Source of the DNA: JAKIWV01 sp049800095
Lineage (GTDB): Archaea > Thermoplasmatota > Thermoplasmata > Lutacidiplasmatales > UBA184
Direction: 5' to 3'
DNA length: 13,286 nucleotides
Assembly: GCA_049800095.1 (NCBI GenBank)
Contig: JBARJD010000161.1
Span: 1 to 13,286, forward strand
Notes under the pieces: model-generated
What the model saw: the letters and a program-made list of their open reading frames with translations, nothing else
What the model was told of the DNA's origin: nothing
Database searches by the model: none
Program-made: the position numbers and the translations under genes
Shown: positions 6,037-11,545 of the stretch, one piece after another
How positions within the stretch are numbered: position 1 is the first letter of the stretch
Layout of the letters: each line of letters begins with the position of its first letter

Positions 6037-6675
6037 GTGTTTCCCATATCGGAAGAAGCCTCTCCGCCGCCGCGCGACTTTGCTCGCCGAACTCCTGCCA
6101 CGGCCCGCGACTTCGAACAGGTCTTCGAAGCGCTCTGGAACCGGGCCAATACGATCTTCGGTATCGTCCCCTCGGAAGGTCTTGGCTTCGCCCCGTGGAC
6201 CGAGTACGGAAGCCTGTTCCGGACCGCGCCGACGGATGTCGTCGATACCGGCACCGCCTACCAGATCAAGGCCGAGGTCCCGGGGATTGCCAAGGACCTG
6301 GTCGACATCCGCGTGAACGGCAACGTGGTCGAGATCTCGGGCCAGGACAACTCGGAAAAGAAGGAAACCGCTGCCGGCTACCTCCATCGCGAGCGGCGTG
6401 TCACCGGCTTCCACCGGGCATTCGAACTACCCGAGCCGATCGTGGCCGAGCGAGCGAAGGCGCAGGTCGTGAACGGTGTGCTCGAACTCGAGCCGCCGAA
6501 GCAGAAGCCCATACCCGCCTCCGCCGAGACCAAGATCAAGGTCGAGCAAACTCGTTCCCACCAGGTCCTCGGGCGATGCCCCGGGACCTCCCCATCTCTT
6601 TTCTGCGCCCATCGTTCGGGGGAGCATGTCCGCCCCCGCGGCCCGGCTCCTCGTCACACTGCCCGCGTCCGATGA
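6037..6675 (+). CDS. hsp20: Small heat-shock protein (Hsp20/alpha-crystallin)
   Basis: An ATP-independent holdase that binds unfolding proteins and usually forms large oligomers in the cytoplasm. The alpha-crystallin domain spans about residues 64-155: VVDTGTAYQIKAEVPG (68-83), the strand VEISGQ, and the family signature AQVVNGVLELE (142-152). The variable N-terminal arm is residues 1-60, and the C-terminal arm carries an IKV motif (167-169) of the IxI/V type. The GTG at 6037 was chosen over TTG 6004 and GTG 6013 because a TATA-like box overlies those codons 27 bases upstream. Oddity: family members end soon after the IxI motif, but here CAA at 6547 (residue 171) continues a 42-residue Cys/Pro/Arg-rich tail through a terminator-like hairpin and 50 bases into the next gene. 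The functional end is probably near 6546; ending there gives a normal 170 residues. Confidence 0.92.
   Translation: MFPISEEASPPPRDFARRTPATARDFEQVFEALWNRANTIFGIVPSEGLGFAPWTEYGSLFRTAPTDVVDTGTAYQIKAEVPGIAKDLVDIRVNGNVVEISGQDNSEKKETAAGYLHRERRVTGFHRAFELPEPIVAERAKAQVVNGVLELEPPKQKPIPASAETKIKVEQTRSHQVLGRCPGTSPSLFCAHRSGEHVRPRGPAPRHTARVR
6563..6602 (+). terminator. Terminator-like hairpin and T-tract after hsp20
   Basis: A 12-pair stem (6563-6574 with 6578-6589, GAT loop, one mismatch and one G-U pair) is followed within six bases by the T-rich run TCTCTTTT (6595-6602). It begins 16 bases after the codon where Hsp20 proteins normally stop. The layout matches intrinsic termination signals; in archaea the T-tract is the essential part. 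The open Hsp20 frame currently reads through it. Confidence 0.55.
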
Positions 6676-7606
6676 TGCCGCGCGGGCGCTCGCCGCGAGA
6701 CTCCCCGCGGTTCCATTCGTCTTTGCGAATGCGAACCCCTCGGGCCCTTGGCCCGCGGTCGAAGCGATCCTGACGGGGTCGTTGGAACGAGAGTTGCCCC
6801 AGTGGGACCCGGAGAAGGCGCCTCAGCTCCGGTTCGTCCAACGGCTCTTCACCGGACTCGACGGCTTTCCGTTCGAGCGGTTCCCCGCGACCGTCAAGGT
6901 CGCCGGCAACGTGGGAGCGTTCGCGCCCTACGTCGCGGAACAAGCGATCACGCTGACCCTCGCGTTGCTGAGGAACTTGCCCGCGGGCATGGAAAACGTG
7001 AGGGCTGGAAAGCTCCGGCCGGCGCCCGAGAGCCGGTCGCTCGTCGGCCGGACGGTCCTGTTGCTTGGCTTCGGCGAGATCGCCGGCGCGGTCGCTCTTC
7101 GTCTCCACCCCGTCGGCGCCGCCATCGAAGGAGTGAACCGGGACGGTACGGCCCGCACCGGATGCGACCGAATGTTCCCGGCGTCCCAGCTCGGCGCCGC
7201 GCTCGCCCGCGCCGATGTCGCCATCGACTGCCGACCCCTCACCGTGGCGACCCGGAACTCTGTGGGAGCCGCTGAGCTCGCCGGGATGAAACCCACCGCC
7301 CTCTACGTGAACGTCGGCCGGGCCGGAACGGTCGACGAGGCCGCGCTCTACGCCCACCTTCAGTCGCACGCCGACTTCCGCGTCGGCCTCGAAGCGTGGT
7401 GGCTCGAGGACTACGAGAAGGGGACCCTGGGGTCCCATTTCCCGATCGCCGCGCTGCCGAACGTTATCGGGACGCCCCACAACGCCGGCTTCGTCGCCGG
7501 CAGCCGACCGTTCATACTGAACTCGGCACTCGACAACCTGGCCCGGTTCTTCGCGGGTCAGCCGCCGCGCTTCGTCGCCGACCCGGCGGAGTACCGCGGG
7601 ACCTAA
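6626..7606 (+). CDS. D-2-hydroxyacid dehydrogenase family protein
   Basis: A 326-residue NAD(P)-dependent oxidoreductase of the D-isomer specific 2-hydroxyacid dehydrogenase family, cytosolic. The nucleotide-binding motif is GFGEIA at 148-153, with Ala where the third Gly of GxGxxG is usual. The conserved block PLTVATRNSVG and MKPTALYVNVGRAGTVDEAAL (221-241) supplies catalytic Arg232, and His285 in TPHNAG is the catalytic acid. The region that normally reads DVFxxEP is GLEAWWLEDYEKG (254-266), with Glu261 the likely catalytic glutamate by spacing. This divergence means the substrate cannot be assigned; it could act on a 2-hydroxy- or 2-oxoacid. The ATG at 6626 is preceded by GGGGGAG; the open frame extends to 6476 but overlaps the hsp20 coding region. 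Its stop is 3 bases from the convergent minus-strand operon. Confidence 0.88.
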   Translation: MSAPAARLLVTLPASDDAARALAARLPAVPFVFANANPSGPWPAVEAILTGSLERELPQWDPEKAPQLRFVQRLFTGLDGFPFERFPATVKVAGNVGAFAPYVAEQAITLTLALLRNLPAGMENVRAGKLRPAPESRSLVGRTVLLLGFGEIAGAVALRLHPVGAAIEGVNRDGTARTGCDRMFPASQLGAALARADVAIDCRPLTVATRNSVGAAELAGMKPTALYVNVGRAGTVDEAALYAHLQSHADFRVGLEAWWLEDYEKGTLGSHFPIAALPNVIGTPHNAGFVAGSRPFILNSALDNLARFFAGQPPRFVADPAEYRGT

Positions 7607-7609
7607 GGC

Positions 7610-7903
7610 TCAGCCGAAGCCTTGGATCGCCTTCGCGTCCTTGGCGCCGGGTCGGAGCGGCGCCTTTCGAAGCTCCTTCGGTGTCTCGACGAGCCGGACC
7701 AGCGGCGCCGACTGCACCACGTACGTCGGCAGCCCGGTGTTCGGGTCGTTGCCGGCCCGTAGGATGTTCATGATCTCGAGCCGGATCTCGACGACGGAGC
7801 CATCCTTCAGCTTGAGCCGAAGCCGGCCGTCGCCCTCGATGACCGAGTAATCGACGATTTCGGCGTTCGACAGGTCGGCGGGTTGGCCCGGCGGACCCAT
7901 CAT
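7610..7903 (-). CDS. Small protein of unknown function coupled to L11
   Basis: A 97-residue soluble protein. The middle (about 14-72) alternates in a beta-rich pattern: AEIVDYSVIEGDGRLRLKLK, DGSVVEIRLEIMNILRAG, DPNTGLPTYVVQSAPLVRLV. The C-terminal 25 residues are basic and probably flexible. The pattern suggests a small beta-barrel, but I cannot name a family. Its ATG at 7903 overlaps the rpl11 stop as ATGA, so it is translationally coupled to L11 as the last gene of the ftsZ-secE-spt5-rpl11 operon, in the place where most archaea carry rpl1. A second ATG directly follows the first. A ribosome- or transcription-related role is guilt by association only. Confidence 0.78.
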   Translation of the reverse strand: MMGPPGQPADLSNAEIVDYSVIEGDGRLRLKLKDGSVVEIRLEIMNILRAGNDPNTGLPTYVVQSAPLVRLVETPKELRKAPLRPGAKDAKAIQGFG

Positions 7904-8367
7904 TTGGCGCCCCGCGCCGCGATACGACTTGTGAGGAGCGTCCGCGGGTCCTGCCCGTCGACGGTAATGCCCATCGAGACCGCCGTCCCGAGGACCTGGT
8001 TGATCCGTTCTTCGCCCGACCGGCCCCGAAGGTCCGCGCCCTTGGCTTCGGCGATCTGCTGGACGGCGTCGAAGCTGACGTCGCCGATGACTTCGGTCTT
8101 GGACTTGCCGGAACCCTTCTCCTTCCCGGTCTCCTTGAGCAGGAGGGCGGCGGTCGGGGGGCGCCCGACCTCGAGCGTGAAGGTCCGGGTCCCCGCGTCG
8201 ACCTTGACGAGGACGGGGACCTTCATCCCGGCGAAATGCTTCGTCTTCTCGTTGATCTGGGTGACGACCTGACCCACGTTGACGCCGAGCGGGCCCAGCG
8301 CGGCGCCGAGGGCGGCGCCGGCGGCGGCCTTCCCTCCTTCCACCAGGACGCTGACTTCAGGCGCCAC
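7900..8367 (-). CDS. rpl11: Large-subunit ribosomal protein L11 (uL11)
   Basis: L11 binds the GTPase-associated centre of 23S rRNA and contacts translation factors at the base of the stalk. At 155 residues it has the usual archaeal length. The N-terminal domain begins EVSVLVEGGKA and continues ALGPLGVNVGQVVTQINEKT; the C-terminal RNA-binding domain includes GDVSFDAVQQIAEAKGADL and ends VLGTAVSMGITVDGQDP. The start is GTG at 8367, overlapping the spt5 stop by 11 bases and matching L11 N-termini. Notably, the glycine/proline loop that is commonly GPPLGPALGPLG reads GAALGAALGPLG (17-28), so three prolines are replaced by alanine at codons that are plainly GCC. rpl1 does not follow. Confidence 0.96.
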   Translation of the reverse strand: MAPEVSVLVEGGKAAAGAALGAALGPLGVNVGQVVTQINEKTKHFAGMKVPVLVKVDAGTRTFTLEVGRPPTAALLLKETGKEKGSGKSKTEVIGDVSFDAVQQIAEAKGADLRGRSGEERINQVLGTAVSMGITVDGQDPRTLLTSRIAARGAK

Positions 8368-9355
8368 TCTTGCCGCTCCCCCGCTCCAACATGCGGACGT
8401 GGTCGCCTCGGACGGTGACAGGGATCGGCACGACGGCTTCGATGAGCTCCACGGTGATCTGCTCCTTCCCTTGGTCGATCTTCTTGACGCGGGCCTTCTC
8501 GCCCTTGAACGGTCCTGCGATGAGCTCCACGATGGCGCCCTCCACGAATCCTTCGACCGTGATCTTCGGCACCAGCAGCGGCTCGACCTCCTTGAGGGTC
8601 GTCTCGCCGGCCACCAGTCCCCGCGCCTTGCGGATGCCGCGGAGCATCTCGCGCACGCTCTCGAAGCTCATGCCCTCCGCAAACACATAGCCGCGAAGCG
8701 CGGCGGGGACCAAGATCGCGAACAGGACGTCCGGCTTCTCCTCGGCGCGCGTCAGGAGAGAGTCGGCTACCTCGCGCTCGTAACCGCGCGAGGTCTTGAT
8801 CGCGAGGAGGGATTGGCGGGCCGCCCAGGTCAGGGTCAGTTTCGCCGGCGCCGCGTTGACGTCCTCGAGGCGCGCGCTGAGGCGCACTTCGAGCCGGTCG
8901 CCGTACCGTACGCCGACGGGCGCTGACACTTCGTAGGTGAGGGCGACCGGAACGTTCGGCTTGAGGGAGAGCTTCGCCTCCGTCCGTCGAGCCACCAGTT
9001 CCACGAACTGCTTCTTGCCGGGGAGCATCCAGGAGACGGGCCACTCGGCGCCCTCGCCCGGGTACGTCGAGGTGTAGGCCACCTCGGTCGTGAGGTGGAG
9101 CGTCGCGTCCTCGGGATGCGCGCTTTTGATGACCACCGACACGTCGGTGATGGTGCCGGCCGTCACCTCGCGACTCTTCTCGTCGGCGACATCGAGGGTC
9201 AGGACGCCGGTCTGGGGCGGGGGAGGTGTCGGCACGGCCGGGGTGGGGGCCCGGACCAGCGGTGTCGTGGCTTCCTTGGGCTTCGGCGCCGCCGGCGCGG
9301 GGACCTCCTCGCCGGTCAGTAGGCCGATGCCTTCCTCGGGGGGAGTGCCTTCCAT
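8357..9355 (-). CDS. spt5: Transcription elongation factor Spt5 (NusG) with long N-terminal extension
   Basis: Spt5 clamps RNA polymerase over the DNA cleft with Spt4 and raises processivity. The NGN domain is at about residues 181-262 (SLLAIKTSRGYEREVADSLL; LFAILVPAALRGYVFAEG) and the KOW domain at about 268-325 (VEGAIVELIAGPFKGEKARV). Archaeal Spt5 is normally about 150 residues, consisting only of these two domains. Here 180 residues precede NGN: an acidic start, a Pro/Ala-rich stretch (18-49), then about 120 residues alternating like an Ig-type beta-sandwich (51-165). No signal peptide or membrane segment is seen. The ATG at 9355 was chosen over an upstream in-frame start at 9400 because GAGGGAG lies just before it and secE ends 8 bases away. 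An internal GTG at 8887 (codon 157) lacks a ribosome-binding site. Confidence 0.93.
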   Translation of the reverse strand: MEGTPPEEGIGLLTGEEVPAPAAPKPKEATTPLVRAPTPAVPTPPPPQTGVLTLDVADEKSREVTAGTITDVSVVIKSAHPEDATLHLTTEVAYTSTYPGEGAEWPVSWMLPGKKQFVELVARRTEAKLSLKPNVPVALTYEVSAPVGVRYGDRLEVRLSARLEDVNAAPAKLTLTWAARQSLLAIKTSRGYEREVADSLLTRAEEKPDVLFAILVPAALRGYVFAEGMSFESVREMLRGIRKARGLVAGETTLKEVEPLLVPKITVEGFVEGAIVELIAGPFKGEKARVKKIDQGKEQITVELIEAVVPIPVTVRGDHVRMLERGSGKSGA

Positions 9356-9358
9356 GGT

Positions 9359-9365
9359 CTCCCTC
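9359..9365 (-). promoter_or_regulatory. Shine-Dalgarno site deciding the spt5 start
   Basis: On the minus strand GAGGGAG lies 3 bases before the ATG at 9355 and overlaps the secE stop codon. It supports the ATG at 9355 as the true start and therefore the reality of the N-terminal extension. Confidence 0.6.
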
Positions 9366-9612
9366 AGAGCCCGGCCGCCGCGAGGGAGTGCCAGACCCAC
9401 GGGCCGACCTCGGTGAAAAAGACGTACAGCATGAAGCCGACGGTGCCGATGATCACCGCGCCGATCGCGGTGATCTCGAGGACGCGCACGTACTCGTCCG
9501 CCTCGGGCTTGCGCGCCATCCGGAGGATCCGGCCGTACCGGCCGTGGCCGACCTGCCGTAGGCGGCCGTCGAATTGATCCTGCACGCGCTTCGCGCGGTC
9601 GAGGAACGCCAT
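9364..9612 (-). CDS. secE: Preprotein translocase subunit SecE
   Basis: SecE (Sec61 gamma) is the essential clamp subunit of the SecYE protein-conducting channel in the cytoplasmic membrane. This copy has 82 residues: an amphipathic cytoplasmic helix with many Arg/Lys (about 5-37), the hinge RKPEADEYVRVLEITAIGAV (34-53) characteristic of archaeal SecE, and one membrane helix (about 46-68), ending with a short hydrophobic tail. It is slightly longer than the roughly 60-residue archaeal norm. It starts at ATG 9612, 9 bases after the ftsZ stop, and is followed by spt5; the ftsZ-secE-spt5 order is common in euryarchaea. Confidence 0.9.
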   Translation of the reverse strand: MAFLDRAKRVQDQFDGRLRQVGHGRYGRILRMARKPEADEYVRVLEITAIGAVIIGTVGFMLYVFFTEVGPWVWHSLAAAGL

Positions 9613-9621
9613 TGTACCTAC

Positions 9622-10746
9622 TTACCGAACCAAGTCGAGCTCGGGGCCCTGCTTCCGGGCTCCCGGCGCGCTGCTCGGCTGGCCGCCGAGAATCTGGGGG
9701 GATTTAACTCCGGTGACCACCAGCATGACCCGGATCGTGTTCTGCATCGTGGGGTCCACGGCGGCGCCCCAGATGATCCGTGCCGTGGGGGAGACCGACT
9801 TCTGAACAACCTCGGCTGCCTTCTGCGCCTCGCTGACCGTCATGTCGGGGCCCCCGGTGACGTTGATGAGGGCCCCGGTGGCACCTCCGATGTCGACCTT
9901 GAGCAGGGGAGAGTTGATCGCCTCCAGCACGGCGTCCTCGGCGCGGTTCTCGCTTTCCGATTCGCCGATCCCGATGAGGGCGACGCCACCGCCCTTCATG
10001 ATCGTCCGAAGGTCGTTGAAGTCCAGGTTGACGAGCCCCGGACGGGTGATGATCTCGGTGATTCCGCGGATGGACCGGGCAAGCACCGAGTCGGCGACTT
10101 TGAACGCGGTCTGGATCGGTAGTCGCGGAACGAGTTCAAGGAGCCGGTCGTTCGGGATGGTGATCACGGTGTCGATCGATTGGCGCAGCTTCTCCAGGCC
10201 CCAGGCGGCGTTCTCCGCGCGAACGAGTCCTTCGCTCGCGAACGGTAAAGTGCAGACGGCGATGGTGAGCGCATCTCCGCCATTGGTCTCCTTCGCGAGC
10301 TGTGCCACGACACCCGCCGAGCCCGTCCCGGTGCCCCCGCCGAGTCCCAGTGTAATGAACACCATGTCCGAGTCCTTGAGCGCCTTCTTGATCTCGTCCT
10401 CCGCTTCCCGGGCGGCCTGTTCGCCGACCATCGGGATGGCGCCCGCCCCGAGGCCGCGGGTCAGTCGCCGGCCGAGGAGGATCTTCTTCGGAGCGTGAAT
10501 CGCGAGGAGGTGCTGCGCGTCGGTGTTGCAAGCCACCATTTCCGCACCGGCGAGACCCTCTTCCGAGAGCCGGTTGATGGTATTGCATCCGCCGCCGCCG
10601 CACCCGACGACCTTGATGTTGGTCTTGAGGGACGCGAGAACAGCCTCGAGCTCGGCATCGTCGCTCGAAGGGGGAGGAGGGCTCGACGGGCCGGATTTCT
10701 TGTCGGCGGGCAGGTGCGACAGTATCTCTTGAGCCAATGGACGCAT
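9622..10746 (-). CDS. ftsZ: Cell division protein FtsZ
   Basis: FtsZ is the tubulin-like GTPase that polymerises into the division ring. It has 374 residues. An N-terminal Pro/Ser-rich arm (1-40) precedes the GTPase domain, with VVGCGGGGCNTI (46-57), the tubulin signature GGGTGTGSA (136-144), and the T7 synergy loop NLDFNDL (240-246) carrying the acidic residues for GTP hydrolysis across the polymer interface. A short tail follows residue 348, ending PELDLVR, the likely partner-binding peptide. The position ahead of secE and spt5 is typical of the archaeal FtsZ1 group. The start is ATG 10746 with GAGGA on the minus strand 9 bases upstream. A TATA box about 40 bases upstream gives a short leader, unlike its leaderless divergent neighbour. 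Confidence 0.97.
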   Translation of the reverse strand: MRPLAQEILSHLPADKKSGPSSPPPPSSDDAELEAVLASLKTNIKVVGCGGGGCNTINRLSEEGLAGAEMVACNTDAQHLLAIHAPKKILLGRRLTRGLGAGAIPMVGEQAAREAEDEIKKALKDSDMVFITLGLGGGTGTGSAGVVAQLAKETNGGDALTIAVCTLPFASEGLVRAENAAWGLEKLRQSIDTVITIPNDRLLELVPRLPIQTAFKVADSVLARSIRGITEIITRPGLVNLDFNDLRTIMKGGGVALIGIGESESENRAEDAVLEAINSPLLKVDIGGATGALINVTGGPDMTVSEAQKAAEVVQKSVSPTARIIWGAAVDPTMQNTIRVMLVVTGVKSPQILGGQPSSAPGARKQGPELDLVR

Positions 10747-10782
10747 ATTGAGCGTTCCTCGGCGAGGAGAGCATGCGCGCGG

Positions 10783-10790
10783 TTATAAAT
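10783..10790. promoter_or_regulatory. Shared palindromic TATA box between ftsZ and mptE
   Basis: TTATAAAT (ATTTATAA on the minus strand) is the only AT-rich element in the 70-base gap between the two divergent genes. Rightward it is centred about 30 bases from the mptE GTG at 10817, fitting a leaderless transcript. Leftward it is about 40 bases from the ftsZ ATG, leaving a leader of about 12 bases that contains GAGGA. One box may therefore be read in both directions, with neighbouring BRE sequence setting the balance. Spacing is seen directly; use in both directions is inferred. Confidence 0.65.
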
Positions 10791-10816
10791 GGTCGTCTCC
10801 TCCCCCGAGAGAAACC

Positions 10817-11545
10817 GTGCGCTATCGACAATGGGCGCCCGAGTACGAGCGGATCCAGGTCGAATTTGGCTTCCGATTCGATAAGGAACGGGCCGCCTCC
10901 GACCGGTTGGTCGAGTTGCTCCCCAAGCCCGCACTCGAACGTGCAGAACAGCGAATCCGAGCCCGGATCCGGGGCCGCGAGACCATTGTGGTGGGTCTCG
11001 CACCCCGTTCCGGTGCTCCACCGGTCTGGATGCTTCCCCGGACCAAGGAACCCCCCGCACTGGTCGTGGCGGACGGCGCGGCGGAACGGTGTCTCGCCGG
11101 CGGTCTGGTGCCGGACGTCGTCGTGACAGACCTGGACGGGCCGATACCGAGTGAGGTGACCGCGAACGCGCGGGGAGCCCTCGTGCTGATCCACGCCCAC
11201 GGCGACAATATTCCGGCGCTCGAAAGATGGGTCCCGGAGTTCCCCCGCGAATTGGCGGGTTCGTGGGCCGGACCTCCGGAGCGCGGCCTGGTGGATTTTG
11301 GCGGGTTCACCGATGGGGACCGGGCCGCCTACCTGGCCGAGTACGTCGGCGCGCCTCGGATCCTGCTCTTCGGCTTCGATTTCGACCACGTCGACGCCCA
11401 CGACCCTTCCCCTGAGGTCAAGCGGAAGAAGCTGGCCGCCGCACGTCGGGTCCTCGACCTCCTGGCCCGAGAGGGACGCGCCCAGATCGAGGTCTGGGCC
11501 CCGGACGGCACCCTATCGCCCTACGTACCCCAGTCGACCCAATAG
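10817..11545 (+). CDS. mptE: 6-hydroxymethyl-7,8-dihydropterin pyrophosphokinase (MptE-like, DUF115)
   Basis: MptE transfers pyrophosphate from ATP to 6-hydroxymethyl-dihydropterin, a cytosolic step toward tetrahydromethanopterin or folate-type C1 carriers in archaea that lack FolK. The protein has 242 residues. DUF115 signatures are visible: VVTDLDG (102-108), HAHGDN (126-131), GFTDGDRA (163-170) and LLFGFDFD (183-190), the acidic motifs probably holding Mg-ATP. The GTG at 10817 was chosen because the TATA box is about 30 bases upstream and the protein then begins at the conserved part; the frame stays open to 10748 but those codons cover the promoter. The 3' end overlaps the opposing membrane protein gene by 25 bases. 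Confidence 0.9.
   Translation: MRYRQWAPEYERIQVEFGFRFDKERAASDRLVELLPKPALERAEQRIRARIRGRETIVVGLAPRSGAPPVWMLPRTKEPPALVVADGAAERCLAGGLVPDVVVTDLDGPIPSEVTANARGALVLIHAHGDNIPALERWVPEFPRELAGSWAGPPERGLVDFGGFTDGDRAAYLAEYVGAPRILLFGFDFDHVDAHDPSPEVKRKKLAAARRVLDLLAREGRAQIEVWAPDGTLSPYVPQSTQ

Noticed and set aside
5665..6414. Long minus-strand open frame of 249 codons opposite hsp20
   Set aside because: It is Arg-rich, spans the hsp20 promoter and is antisense to a clear Hsp20; this is expected in GC-rich DNA.
8223..9044. 273-codon minus-strand frame across rpl11 and spt5
   Set aside because: Shadow frame dominated by Arg and Gly; both real genes in the other frames are unambiguous.
9356..9400. Longer Spt5 beginning at 9400
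   Set aside because: It would overlap secE by 37 bases, while ATG 9355 has a good ribosome-binding site.
10136..11401. 421-codon minus-strand frame spanning ftsZ and the region opposite mptE
   Set aside because: It is out of frame with ftsZ, antisense to mptE, covers the promoter and has no recognisable domain.
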